The position numbers and the translations under genes are program-made. A stretch of DNA of 64,000 bases from Cristatella mucedo. Its lineage: Eukaryota > Bryozoa > Phylactolaemata > Cristatellidae. Within the stretch, counting starts at the first letter, position 1. Each line of letters starts with the position of its first letter. Below the pieces are notes generated by a model. The model was not told the DNA's origin, ran no database searches, and worked only from the letters and a program-made list of their open reading frames with translations. The stretch is taken from assembly GCA_009760855.2 (NCBI GenBank), contig WPIO01000035.1:1832501-1896500 (forward strand), written 5' to 3'. Positions 1 to 11,929 of the stretch are shown here, in pieces.

Positions 1-1099
1 AGTACTAATTCCAAAATATGGCTGCCACTCTCATGGCTGTGTCTCAGTCACCAAACCTGATAAATTAATCCTGTCCTTTAGGTGATACATTAAAATGTAA
101 ATTTGGACTAGATAAAACAAGTAGACTTCACCAGGTGATATTAGGGGTGCGTTAGGTACATTATCTAACAGACAAATAGACGCTAGGACAGGCTTTGTCA
201 GGTCCTTAGAAGATAGACTGCTATAACCTGCAGTACATTGCACTAAATACATAGATATTAAATACAAGCTGATTGTCTAGTTTGTGTATAGAAGTAGAAG
301 AGCCTTATAGACTATCACTTAAGCTTCCAGAGGCATATAAAGGAAAACCCTTAGGATTTGATCCGAAGACCTTGGGGACCTCACGGTCCTAAAGAACAAC
401 CACCCTATCTAAAGTGCTATCACATCTGCTATACTCAGATATACAGCAACCGTGTCCACGATAGAAGCAACGAAATTGGGTTTTGGTTCATAAATATCGT
501 TTTTTAAGGAAATAACCAAGAAATATTATGTCACTGCGCTTACTTCTCGTTCTATGCCTTCAGGTGTCTTAGACCATGCAGCATTTTCAAAATTTAAAAT
601 GCAATTAAGCTGTAACAATTATAAAATGCTGTGAAAAACTTCAGCTTGGATTACAATAAATAGAGAACCGTGCATGGCTTACGTACCAAATTTTACGTTA
701 TTGTGCTTGGATGTTCTAACGTAATGGTCTTGAAAGGCACATCTGCCATTTCCTCAAAATAATGCTATACACTGATATTTCATTCAAGAACAGACTATTG
801 TCCGGTTAATTTAAAATTTAGTTGGACCGACCTTGCTCAACCATACGCTATGGCTTCCATGCCGATCAATAATTTATACATAATTTAATTGCTACACGGC
901 TGACTTTAAAAAAATCTCGAGCAACTGGTATTTTGTTTGTATTTGTAGACGTTAGAATTCCATGCTTATCCAGTTTTTTTTATTTAATTAGGTGTGTTCA
1001 TAATCGTGCTCTGGCCTAATATTGTAAAACCAGATGGGAATTCTAAATAGGCAAACTGAATTGCAGCTGCCATTTAAAGAAGAGTTTCATCCGACTTTG

Positions 1100-1655
1100 A
1101 TTTTAATTAAAAGACCATCAATAACAAAATGTTAGGTAATCCGAACCATATGTTGTGGTAATAAGATTGGGCTTACGATTGAGTAACGATTCGTGAATGT
1201 GTTTGCGAGCAAGGTTTTTTATAGCACACTCAAAGTCTAAGCTGCTTTTGGTACAAGTTCGGTAGCTAACAGATTTCGTCTCACGAGACACAGAGAACTG
1301 GGGAAGCATAGCAGATCCAGGAGAACAGTTAATGCAGTGCAGGAGAGAAGTTGATGTAGAATCAGTACCATGAAAGTAGCAGCTTCGGACCGCTGAAAAG
1401 GATGAGCCATAATCAGGAGCAGCTGAGTAGTAGCCTTTGCATAAGAATTGTAGGAGCGAGTTTCACAGTCTATGACCGGTAAAGTAAAAGCTTGTGTCGC
1501 CTACTCTCTTTAGGCGGATGAATGGAACGGCTAATTTCTTGTCTATAGAGGTGATTATGGCACAAGGAAGCTGAAATAGGTGCAGCAGTTCAGCAAGTTA
1601 CGGAAGAGCCAAGCAGTGGAGGGTCTGGTGGATCAGCCTAAGGACTGTATTTGTG
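1100..1655 (-). mobile_element. LINE family 2 fragment, 3' part of ORF2
   Basis: Minus-strand translation gives pieces of the region after the reverse transcriptase of an L2/CR1-like retrotransposon. A segment reading FSVSRETKSVSYRTCTKS (near 1260) matches the equivalent FSALLETKSLDYSMHTES and VSLIRETKSVGYG of the copies at 55-56 kb and 52.7 kb. Further upstream on the minus strand, text equivalent to 'primer-like' GLAPSYLAELLHQF is recognisable near 1580-1640. Frames are broken, so it is a dead, 5'-truncated copy. Its 5' side abuts a family 1 copy in the opposite orientation. Confidence 0.75.
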
Positions 1656-2350
1656 TCATATTGTCTTGTCTTCTGCAACTCACTGCTTGCTTACCTATGG
1701 CATGTGCAATCAGGCAATTACAGCTGGTACAAAACTCTGCAGCTAGGCTTGTCTGTCGTGAGGATGGCAGCTCCCACAAGACACCACTTCTTGCTGACCT
1801 GCACTGGCTAACAGTTATGCAACGGATAAATGTCAAGGTTTTGTCGCTCACCTTTAGGTCACTTTATTGTTTGGCTCCAACCTCTCTCACAGATCTACTC
1901 TCCCACCAGGCCAAGCATTATTCCACTCACTTTTCGGAATCCAACAGTTTTCCAATACCTCGTACAAACTTCGAATTCTTCGGAGACCAAGTATTTAGTT
2001 CGTATGATCAAAGATCCTGGAACTGACTCCCTATTAGCGTCAGAACATGCCCTGATTTGACCACATTTAAAAAGAGCTTTTACACTCACCTATTTAGAAC
2101 AGCATTAGGTGGGTCCACGTGATTCGTTCTTCATGTGCCTATGCGTGCTGACACTGTGCATGCTGCGACTAACCACATTTGCATGTCTACCCAGTGTATG
2201 CCATCCCTAACCATGTTATTGACGTTGTTTATCGAGCATGATAGTACTCACCATTCAATCACGTTCCCCTTTGCAGCAAATGTAAAGCGCCTAGAAATTG
2301 ATTGAGTCTCTGAATGTGCTTTATCAAGTGCATTATTATTATTATTATTG
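1655..2350 (+). mobile_element. LINE family 1 fragment with (ATT)n tail
   Basis: Reads through the C-terminal region typical of L2/CR1-like LINEs: a LQLVQNSAARLVC segment, then TPLLADLHWLTVMQRI, then LCLAPTSLTDLLSHQAKH (in shifted frames), all between 1690 and 1920. After the ORF comes a 3' UTR containing a GCGCCT...AGTGCATT block at 2285-2335, which ends in ATT repeats at 2333-2349. Several frameshifts make it a dead copy. This family is the most abundant repeat of the window. Confidence 0.85.
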
Positions 2351-2384
2351 TTATTTTTATCTTAAATCAGTTAATTAACCAGCA

Positions 2385-2530
2385 TCCATCTAAGCTCTTT
2401 TAGCTGACAAGGCTGGTGCTCAAACCTCTGGGACTTGAAGACTGGCTTTGTAGCAATGTTCATAGCCAGCTATGGTTGCCTAGTTGTTTTCTTTTGTAGC
2501 CCAGCCAAAAGGAAATGTAAAAAAACTTTT
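2385..2530 (-). mobile_element. LINE family 2 fragment, short
   Basis: On the minus strand it reads LLAGLQKKTT, then LAMNIATKPVFKSQRFEH and LKELRWMLV. These correspond to the LTMNMAARQDFKSQTFKH and LKELNWMPTEQW segments of the family 2 copy at 55.6 kb. It is a stranded piece of about 145 bases lying just downstream of the family 1 tail. Confidence 0.65.
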
Positions 2531-4034
2531 CTCTCTCATTGTAAACCATAACAAAAGCTTTGTGCAACTGTTTCAGAAAACAACAAGTGCAATACATTCA
2601 TTTTTTAGTGGTTTCATATAAGCCTATAAGTCATATAAGCCTGGTGCCAGTCCAACGAAAGTCACAGAACGTCTACAAATGTTCTTCATCATGGAGGAAT
2701 CAAAATCAGTTTTGGGCAAAGCGATCTGTAGAAACTGGAGCATCTAAGCATATAGAATGGTTTGAACTAGAATTTTGGCTGGGCAATCAGAGAACATCGC
2801 ATTAAAACTCACAATAGCACACCTATAAAGAGTGTTTGATCACTTGGCATACTAATTTGTAGCATTTACAACTGAAACAGCAGTTTCACAAAGTATTAAT
2901 GTACATATCACTTTTGCGGCTCTAATGCATTACAGGCTGGCTCTTAAGGGTCAGTTGAAATTTTGCACGAGCACATGGAAGCTAAGCTGCATGAATTTCA
3001 CTTGATGAACGTGCAACACCATTCTGCAAAATAAGATATACAATTCCTCCATTGTCCGAGGTTTATTGCAAACATGGCACTTGTCTGGCATTGCATTGCA
3101 GTGATTATCCGGCTGCATGGTCTTGGCAAAGTGGGATTATACCTAACTGCTAAAACTCATAGTTAAGGGAGAGTCTATATTGCTTCTGCTGCAGCCTTTT
3201 AGGCAAACGAATGCAAATCCAGAGTTTATTCATCTGACGCAAGATTGTCTGGTAACTGTAATCCCAAGCGTTTCAAGTTAGCTGTAACGTTTAATTTGAA
3301 CTACGATATAATATATCTCAAAATACCTGGGAGCATGGAGAAGTATGGAGGAAGGATGGAATAAATGTGTGGCGATGCTAAGGAATCATTCTATGAAAGT
3401 AGCGAGATTATTTCTCTCATAACAATTTGACACTTAGACGCCTAACTAATCATAGATTTGGAGTACCATTATAACAATATTTATTCTAACTTGTAAAGCT
3501 CCAGATCCTTCCGTCAACCTCGGCTGTATCCTAATCCACCAGCACCATTTAATAATGATGGAAACGAAACTTAACATATCTCATACTTTGTATTACTACA
3601 GGAGGGTGTAAATTTGCATATGTTTCTCCATTACATGGAAACTAGATATTTGTATGTATAATAAAAAACTACAATTTAAAAAAGTTTACTGATTCAATCT
3701 CATTTGGCGTCACGTAATCCTTAAAGCAGTCGTGAAGTAAAGAACAATGGAATGTCTTTTGGCATGAGAAAACACCTTGAATTTAACCAAGTGGTTTAGA
3801 AGCAACTAAAATGAACGACTTCATAGCGTCGCTAAGAAACTTTGTGATTTTTATCATCAATCCAGGTAGTTGATCTGCTAATGTTCCATATTAGGGCTTC
3901 AGTTGTTCAGTAGTTAAGATGCTCGAATGAAGATAAGTTGTAGAAATCAGTACACCACGACCTGAAAGTTTAGTTATTACCTAGGCTTTCACTTCAGCTC
4001 AGATGAAAGTAAGTTTAACTTTTATTTTTATTGC
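2531..4034. other. No recognisable feature
   Basis: About 1.5 kb of AT-rich sequence. I see no convincing exon, RNA gene or dated repeat. A short open frame at 2560-2805 lacks domain signals and splice support. Confidence 0.5.
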
Positions 4035-5100
4035 TCCCAGCCTTCTAGCACGCCTATTTAACCCAACTGCATTGCTGCATGTATTGATTACATCCACACA
4101 TGGGTGTCAGCAAACGTTCTTCAATTTAATGAAGGTGACACGAACTATTAGCAAATAAAATGCGATTCCGAAATAAAAAAAACTTTAAGCTCGAAGGCAG
4201 CTTTTCCAGCTTATGCCCTGTTGAATTTGTACGAAATCTAGGTGTTACATTTAAAAGTGTTTTTAACTTAGAAGACCACATCAGTCCATTCTCAAGTCTT
4301 ATAAACGGTTATCTAGATAAAAAATGCAAAAGCTGGAGGTCGTTAGGCCGCGATACCACACTGTGAGCGGACTAAGCATGATTTGTCACCATGATGGATA
4401 GCCTGACTGACCAACAAGTCTCCTGGATTCCACACCGAGACTTGTATTCAGATTAGACAATGACCGAGCCTAATTGAGAAACTCTGAACAACGTCTATGT
4501 CGAGGATGTAGCCTCTTTCCCTCTTTCGTCTCAGCAGTTGCTACATCAGTTCCACTTCTAGCTGTCCTGTAATGGCTCCAAGTAGAGCAAAGCATCGAGT
4601 GCAAGGTTTGTCAGTGCTTTTTAGGTATTACTGGTATGTGAATCCAGCCCTCCTGTTTGATCTACACCCCACCAGGGTAAGCATCTTACCACCAGCTTTT
4701 CAGAACCTATTTACTTGATGTGTGTGTGAACCTAAAATCCTCCATTGGGAACTCCTTTCGCTAGCAGGCTCCCAAGGCTTCCTACTCACATCCGACATCT
4801 GCTACAACATCCCTCGACTTTACTATATCTGAATTAGGCTAAAACTCATATATGTGTCACTGAATTGTGTTGGTCGTCGTTTGTGTGTTTTTACTTATAT
4901 GCTGTGAATGTTGCCATTGCAAATGCTGCCACTAAGTATATTTGCATGCTGCCCCTATGCATGCCACCTCTAACCAGTTATGATTTTGATATTAAGCATA
5001 CAACTACCAACTTCTCGATCATGTAACGTTTGCGATAAATGTACAGTGCCTCAATAGATAGTCAAGTTCTCGGAAGGTGCAATAGTTATGTATTCAAATT
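4035..5100 (+). mobile_element. LINE family 1 fragment, degenerate
   Basis: Begins in the segment just after the RT active site: the DNA equivalent of AACIDDIHTWMAANFLK lies near 4070-4120. It is followed by VEFVRNLGVTFKSVFNLEDHI at 4225-4290, matching the ESARNLGVIFQSDLSLDDHI of the copy at 61.2 kb. A C-terminal remnant lies at 4570-4830. The 3' UTR and a decayed version of the tail (AGTGCCT...GTTCTCGGAAGGTGCAAT) run to about 5090. Confidence 0.75.
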
Positions 5101-6955
5101 TCTATCATCTTATCACTTTTATCCGGGATTAAGCATGGTTAAGTTTAAATGCTCATACTTTTTGCATTAGTTAAAACATATCGTCAACCTTGTAAAAGCT
5201 ACTAATCTAGCAAATCCGTATTTATTATTTCACTGCCACGTGAGGCATGAAGCAATAGTTATTTAATTATTCATTAAACTACCAAATACACGATATACAG
5301 CTCGCATTTTTTTGCATTAAACTGAGATCAAAATTTAACTTTAGAGTTTTGACAGCTAATAAAGGCATATACAGATTTTGCCAGTATGTTTAGTATCTCT
5401 AAAATCTCAGAAAATTATATTATTATTCTGTTTGCTTTTCCTTAAAACCACGATTGACAAACACTTTTTTTCAAGGAATCTGATATATGCTAAATGGGAA
5501 GCCGGTCAGACCGTTACTGTTGTACTGATGGCCTCAGGATGCTTTAGCCCACACAATAGAAAACACACGGACCTAAAAATGCTACAATAAAAGTGGAAAG
5601 CCTATACTGTTTTGCATTTCTTCGAATACAGTCAAATTACAAGTATCGTGATGGAAGGAAACTATTTTTAACAGCATATCCTTAACACAGAGTTTCAAAA
5701 TAGTGAGCACATATTCGAAGCTCATCTAACCTACACTGTGTGTCAGATTAGCTAGTGATATGAGTCTATTCCTGAAAATGAACCAGTTTGCATCAAATAG
5801 AGGACATATAAATTGAACAAAATATGCAAATTGTATGTGGTATATTTAATGCTAAGCTACAGTGCCAATTGATTTGTTGTCTTACATAAACTGCTGAGTT
5901 CTGAACATGGTAAAGAAATTCCAGCAATCAGATACTTATCACTATTATTCTCTTGAATCGTATATTTGTTAATGGTCTTCTTTATAAAACAATCACGGAG
6001 GCCATCATTTCTTGTGCTTGGCAAAACGGAAGGCTCACTGCAAACATTTGAAAGCTGCTTTGGTTGGAAAGTCTTTAACTTGAAATTAACGTCTACCCAA
6101 TTTGATTGCTAGAAATATACCTAACCTATGCTAATTCAGTAAGCCAAAAGGCAACTTTACGTCTTTCTAACTTGAAATCTATTCCGTACTTGACATTAAA
6201 ACAATTGAGGAATAAAGTTGTCAAGATCCAAAAAGCGAGTTTGTGCAAAACAGTTTTTTTTTATTTGAGATGTCGGGAATGAGGAAACGCCTGTTGTACT
6301 CACAAATGAATGCAATTGATCGTGTTAACTAACATAATCATTCGCATCAAAATACTTTTTTTCTGGAAAAAAAACGCGGTATATAATTTAAAAACCCTGG
6401 TGAAGTGAATGTGCTTTCGGATGTAATTCGTCATTTATTTTTCCGTTTGTAAAACCTTTCCTATTGACATTTCATTTGTTGAGCTTTTGCATTTCACCGC
6501 CTAACCATGCTCAGAAGCCAGGTGTTGGTTAGGCCAATACCCTAGTTTCACCAGGAATTTTACTTCATGAAAATAAAACTCTGAATGTTTTCAAATTATT
6601 AGCGTGCGAATGCTAAAGTTCGACAGATGCAAATGGATATTATCCAGTATCTAATCCATCACGAATTTCTTTTCTTAAGAGAAGTTGAGCGTTCTCTGTG
6701 AGGTAAAACCTGCAGCCTTACTTCTGCCATGCAAAGAGAAATGAATAAGCAGACTCATAGAAGTTGCTGTTCCTTGGCCGAACCAAACTGTTCAAAACTA
6801 GATATCAGATCTTGCTACTTGAAAACTATTCATAAAATGGGTACCATGTTCAATTAATTTACGCAAGGTAATGCTTATTTAATAAAACCACTAGAAATAA
6901 CAATAGAGGCTGTATAATGAACCTAACGCAAGATTAAACGTATGATCTTAGGTCG
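5101..6955. other. No recognisable feature
   Basis: About 1.9 kb of AT-rich sequence with only short open frames (for example 5378-5590, 70 codons) that show no domain, no codon signal and no splice context I can defend. Confidence 0.5.
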
Positions 6956-6959
6956 TTAA

Positions 6960-7930
6960 TAAAATGACCTAATAACAATAATAGTACACTTAGTGAAACA
7001 CCCTTGCTGAACTCTATCTCTTCCGATGAGCTTTACATTTTCTGCGAATGGAAACTCGATTGAAAAGTAACTAGTATCATGCTTGATAAGCAACATTACT
7101 GTCACGGCTAGGGGTGTCAAGCACAGGGTCAGCTTGCAAGTGTGGTTAGTGGCAGCATGGAAAGTGTCAGAACACATTAGATCATGTAGGATGAATCACA
7201 GGGACACTTGAAATGCTGTCCTAAATAGGTGCGTTTTTAAGTTATTTTTAAATGTGGTCAAATCAGGGAAGTTCTTACTCACGTCTGTATTGAGTTCCAG
7301 GCTTTGGGAGCATTGGAACTAAATGCAGGGTCACCAAATGATTTGAGGTTTGTAGTAGGTATCGGTGAGCATTTGGTTTTCAAAAAGGGTTGTGCAATGC
7401 TGTGCCTGATGGGCGAGTATATCTGAGAGATAGACTGGGGCCAAAGAAGGAAGTGACCTAAAATTGAGCCCACCACTCTGAACTTGATCCGTTGCTTGAC
7501 TGGCAGCCAGTGCAGGTCGGCGAGAAACGGTGAAATGTGGCAACTACGACGATCACGATTGAGAATATTGCCAATACTCTGGATTCTCCCACTTAGACAG
7601 GGCCGGAACGATATCAGAGAAGTACCAGTGACGCCCAGGCGAGATGAGAGAAGAACGTGGGGATCAATAGTATCAAAAGCTGCCGAAACATTGAGCAAAA
7701 CAAGCCGAGATACTCTGTCCGTGTCTACTTTCCCAAGTAGGTCGTTGTACACCATAAGCAACGTTGATTTTGTGGGGTGATTAATTCTAAAGGAAGACTT
7801 GAACTTACTAGCAGCTAGAAATTGTGGTTCATGTGAACTAGCAGTTCTGTTCTATGTTCCATACTTGAACAGGGGGATAGTCGTCTTTTACTCTCATAAG
7901 CATTGTCGAAGGTATTATCAGGTCATGCCA
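6960..7930 (-). mobile_element. LINE family 1 copy with internal deletion
   Basis: Minus-strand copy. The 3' UTR and decayed tail lie at 6965-7270. The open frame at 7279-7761 (160 codons) reads LVLLNVSAAFDTIDPHVLLS, which is RT motif A with its aspartate. After about 30 residues it passes directly into CHISPFLADLHWLPVKQRI of the C-terminal region. RT motifs B to E, including the YADD box, are therefore missing, although the frame stays open across the join. RT text upstream of motif A is still traceable to about 7900. It cannot encode an active RT. Confidence 0.85.
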
Positions 7931-8155
7931 TAAAGACTCAGTACGGATGTAGTTATCAGTTATTTTATTGCATGCACACTATTGTTAACTACAATCTGTA
8001 ATCCATTGTAAATTTAGCTCATTCATTCATAGCATGCACTAAGGGACAACTAAGAGTTAAAATAAGCTCGTAGGTGGATATACCAAAGGCTTCTGCTTGT
8101 CTAAAATCTCTATTCAGCTAAGTTTGGTTACGTGAGGACTAACAATACACGACGT

Positions 8156-8302
8156 AATGGCACAATAGGTAAGGCGGTTGCTTTGCACTAACAGGGGCTG
8201 GAGGTCGTTGGTTCAAATCTTGCTCTGGGCAATCCTTCAAAGACACTGCAAGCACTTGTCACGTTAGAAAAGACGCCGTTAAATCAGCTAATATTTTTTA
8301 CA
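8156..8302 (+). mobile_element. tRNA-derived SINE, family B
   Basis: The head looks like a tRNA promoter: an A-box-like TAGGTAAGGCGG at about 8167 and a B box GGTTCAAATCT at 8210-8220. Then come CACTGCAAG near 8245 and AAATCAGCTAATATTTTTT at the 3' side. The same order (tRNA-like head, CACTGCAAG, AATCAGCTGGGATTTATTAA) is found at 54759-54945. The head does not fold as a sound tRNA, so I call it a SINE and not a tRNA gene. Confidence 0.6.
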
Positions 8303-8589
8303 ACAAACTGTATAGGTATCGAATAAGTCATTCAAAAAAATAGTATCTTAGTGTTTTGTCATTTTCCATGCTAGGGGTGTGTGAAGAAACACATGTTTCT
8401 ACCATTACAAATCCATTGATGTCAGACTACTTGAGAAGTAATATCCAGGAGAGGTTCAGTTTACGACGGAATCTCTGTGTACTTATTAAGAGCCATGGTG
8501 GTTATCTATTGAGCTGTCTTTATCCGTTATGCACAGTCTTGCTGGAAAAGAGATTTCCGACTGCACAGATTCAAAAGCTAATCTAGATA

Positions 8590-9032
8590 AACATGCATCT
8601 AAATCAAGCATCCTACCATCCACATTTTGGAATCTGAAAATTTATCGATATCTCTTAAAACCTTAAATCCTTTGCAGACAACGCATTTAGTACCTATGCC
8701 TCCAAAGCCTAGAACTCCTCCCGACTTGCGTCACTACATCGCTTGACTTTACCAAATTTAAAATTAACTTAAAAATACCAATTTAGGACAGCATTTAGTG
8801 GGTCCCTGTGATTCGTCCTTCTTGTGCTTTTGCTTGCTGACACTGTGCCTACTGCCACAAACAACATTTGCATGCTGACCCTGAGCATGTCACCATTAAC
8901 CATGCTATTCATGTAGTTTATCAAACATACTATTACTTACCATTCAATCGCGGTTCCATTTCCAGCAAATGTAAAGCGCTTAGAATGAGATTTGGTGCTC
9001 TGAGGGCGTTTCACGAAATGCATTGTTATTAC
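8590..9032 (+). mobile_element. LINE family 1 fragment, 3' end
   Basis: Holds the last part of the ORF (DNA matching the 'SFGD..FSSYAPKAWNSLP' stretch of better copies at 8640-8730) and the full 3' UTR (GTGGGTCCCTGTGATTCGTC at 8799). The tail CAAATGTAAAGCGCTTAGAA...GCTCTGAGGGCGTTTCACGAAATGCATT ends near 9028. Confidence 0.8.
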
Positions 9033-10422
9033 TGATTGGTTGTCTCTCCATCTGTAGCCTAACCATCTGTAAAAGCCCACGGCCCTACTTTGTTGAACCA
9101 GGTGTTTTGTCACTGTGACATGAATTTTATTGCCTGGTCAACATAGTATTGAAAGCAAGATTGAAATATTTTGATTTTAATTAAATTAGGACCTGGTCGA
9201 GGGAAATAAATTAATAATGGCTATTTTATCTTGATGACTTTGATAGAAAACTGCTGAAGATACTGCAAGCCACTGCCCATTCTAATTGAATGTGAATATG
9301 TTTTTAAATGACACCAGAATCGTTTTATTGCAAAGGCAGTACAGCACAATCATTTGACTGTGTAATTTGTGAGGTTCTTAACTCTAGTAATGGAAGCATC
9401 ACGGCTGTAAAGCCTCTTTTCAACGTGTAGAGGTTTCTGTCTTTGAAGTGATTGAGTTTTTTTTTTTTTTAAACATCGCGCTGGCTCTTGCAGAGCAGTG
9501 AGGTGCAATGCTCGTAACCTAAGAGATTTTTTCCAGCCCGGACCGGAAATTTTGTTTATAAATTCCCAGATGCTGTATAACTACGTGCATTTAAATTTTC
9601 AGAAGCAGAAATGGTAACATGGACAATCTTATACCGCTAACAATTCAAACTAGCCACTTGTGCATCATGTTTTAAGTGCCTTTAAAGAAATTAGGTTATC
9701 TGATGTCGCTGAAGACATTAGTTATATTTGTTATTATGTCGTCATCTATTCAGAGTTTTTTGTGACTACCGTCATATTGACGTTAAAGGTGAAGGTAAAT
9801 ATAGTAAATAGCACAATATTATTTCGCCCACAATAACAGTTTTGTCAAATATAACTGATTCAATAGTACATTTTTGGAAATATGGAAAGCCCCCTTAAAA
9901 CATGCAACAAACTTTACAGTATACATTTAGGTAATTATAAAAATAAATGAAACTTCAGTTACTATGATATAAAAAAGTAAGAGACTAATCATATATATGG
10001 ATATACAGAAATATACAATATACATATACAGTTAGAAAATATATATATATATATATATGAAAGACGTAAAGATAATTTTAACGTGAAACTCAGGACTTGC
10101 ATCTGGTTTAACAGTCATTGGTGCAGCAAACAAGGACGCATAACGGCTTTAATCACTTCTTTTAGTTGGCAACACATGTATCCAAATCTTGCCAACTGCC
10201 GGAATTGAACTAACGATTTCTGTTTTGAAAATAAACCACTTTCCAATCTGTGCTCTTACAGCCCATTATGACAATGTGTATTCTAAGTGGACCAAATATT
10301 TTTATTGGAAATTATACCTCAACTTAGACGTTGTAATAGTGTTCTTTATTCTTTCAATTTGCCCAGATTACACCTTGTACTTTTTAAAAGCAAACCTAGT
10401 ATATTATTTCGAACAATTATTT

Positions 10423-10429
10423 AAATATA

Positions 10430-10472
<43 letters not shown>

Positions 10473-10483
10473 TTATTTATTTA
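10423..10483. repeat. (TA)n / (ATTT)n microsatellite
   Basis: Continuous TA dinucleotides followed by four or so ATTT units. No further function is visible. Confidence 0.95.
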
Positions 10484-10876
10484 AATGCTTGTTCCAAACT
10501 AATTCGAAGATATGCCAAACCTCTACATAGATAGCTGAGCCTAACTTATGTCTCAAATTTAACTTTGATCTGAACCCTTTTTAACTTTGCTGCATAATTT
10601 AAACGACACTTGCTGCCACCGCCGATAAGAATCTAAAAGTAGACAAGTGATGATGACCAAGGTTACGAATAATATTGAAGAAAAGTTACGACCTACTTGG
10701 TTCAACGTCATTGGACATCGAAACGCCAACTAGTAATCATGTACATTTATTTCAATTTCACCATCTTGTTATTAACCTGTCACTGAATTTCGCAAGCCGC
10801 ACAAGACGCCTTGTGAGAAATTAAAAGATATGACCAGTTTTATTGAAAATTAGTCACACTAATAAGGTCTGAATAT

Positions 10877-10878
<2 letters not shown>

Positions 10879-10922
<44 letters not shown>

Positions 10923-10932
10923 GAGAGAGAGC
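10879..10932. repeat. (GA)n microsatellite
   Basis: About 54 bases of AG dinucleotides with a short GGG interruption near the right end. Confidence 0.95.
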
Positions 10933-11359
10933 GACTGCTAAATGACACGTGAGTAATGACGAGATGTATATAGTCATAAATGAATTACGCCTAAATCGGG
11001 TAATCGGATGTATAACATCCTCTTCACATCCTTAATACACCAACTGCTCTCCTGACCGACCAATGATTCTCAATTTCTCTTCTATGCTTAAGATGAAGAG
11101 TTGGCTACCGAATATGTGCAACCACTTTGGCTGTGATAGTTTTAAAACAAACTCTCCTGCATAGCATGCATACTGTATTAGTGACTTGGCAAATTACTGA
11201 CTGAGAATTGTTACATTACATCGTTTCTGTGGCTATAATCAGAAAAACACAAACAAGAATATATCAAGACCATTAGAGAGTTTATGTAGAATAATGGCTT
11301 CTTATGACATAGGTTGGTATATATAGTAGGATTCAATGCCTTACGGTGTTAGTCTAGCA

Positions 11360-11504
11360 TTACAATATTATTCATTTGTATAACGGCTGAAGAGAAACCA
11401 ATCTCGATTCGAATGTTTCACATATGGATGTGGGCTCAAGCCCTCGACCTCAGCAAGGCCTTATTACGGTGTGTACGACTTATCCGCTGGACCACACCAG
11501 CTCG
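11360..11504 (-). mobile_element. tRNA-derived SINE, family A
   Basis: On the minus strand: GAGCTGGTGTGGTCCAGCGG (A-box region), then the B-box-like GGGCTTGAGCCC, then CCATATGTGAAACATTCGAA. The tail GAGATTGGTTTCTC...ATACAAATGAATAATATT matches, with substitutions, the 3' end of LINE family 1. It is the same layout as the copies at 15206, 23875 and 27781. Confidence 0.7.
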
Positions 11505-11734
11505 TATTGATTTTAGGTTTTCGTTTCCAGGCCAGATACAGGTGTGAGTTTTGGAGCTGGCAATTACTCGTTTCTTAGCGACTCTAAAAATTATAGCAGC
11601 TGAAAACTCTTTGCAGCTTAATTTATTAGGCTGTGTAGCAGCCTCAATTTTTGCTTTTGAGCACCGTCCTTGTTATATCATCAGATGAATGTTTTGTGGT
11701 ATTATTGAAATTGGTCAGTCACAATAATAACAAT

Positions 11735-11900
11735 ATTATTATTAATAATAGTATAATATAGAGCCCTCAGATAACCCAGTTCCTTTCTAGGCACTTTACA
11801 TCTGCTACATAGGAATCGGAATTAAAGGGTTGATGGTATAATAGTCATTAACAAAACAATATCAATCCATTGTCAATATTATTATATTATTATTATTATC
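11735..11900 (-). mobile_element. LINE family 1 3' tail, truncated
   Basis: On the plus strand the reversed tail begins with AAT/ATT repeats, then AGAGCCCTCAGATAACCCAG, TTTCTAGGCACTTTACATCTG and a short piece of 3' UTR. A second run of ATT repeats at 11880-11906 may belong to another tail end. Only the extreme 3' end is present. Confidence 0.7.
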
Positions 11901-11929
11901 ATTATCCACGGAATCACCACGCATAGACT

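Larger units (their letters stand above)
9033..11359. other. No gene recognised; microsatellites only
   Basis: About 2.3 kb of AT-rich DNA. It includes (TA)n at about 10038-10058, (TA)n running into (ATTT)n at 10423-10483, and (GA)n at 10879-10932. An open frame at 10189-10530 is carried largely by the TA repeat and is not supported as a gene. Confidence 0.6.

Noticed and set aside
10189-10530. 113-codon open frame
   Set aside because: Starts without an ATG, has no domain, and its end is carried by TA and ATTT repeats.
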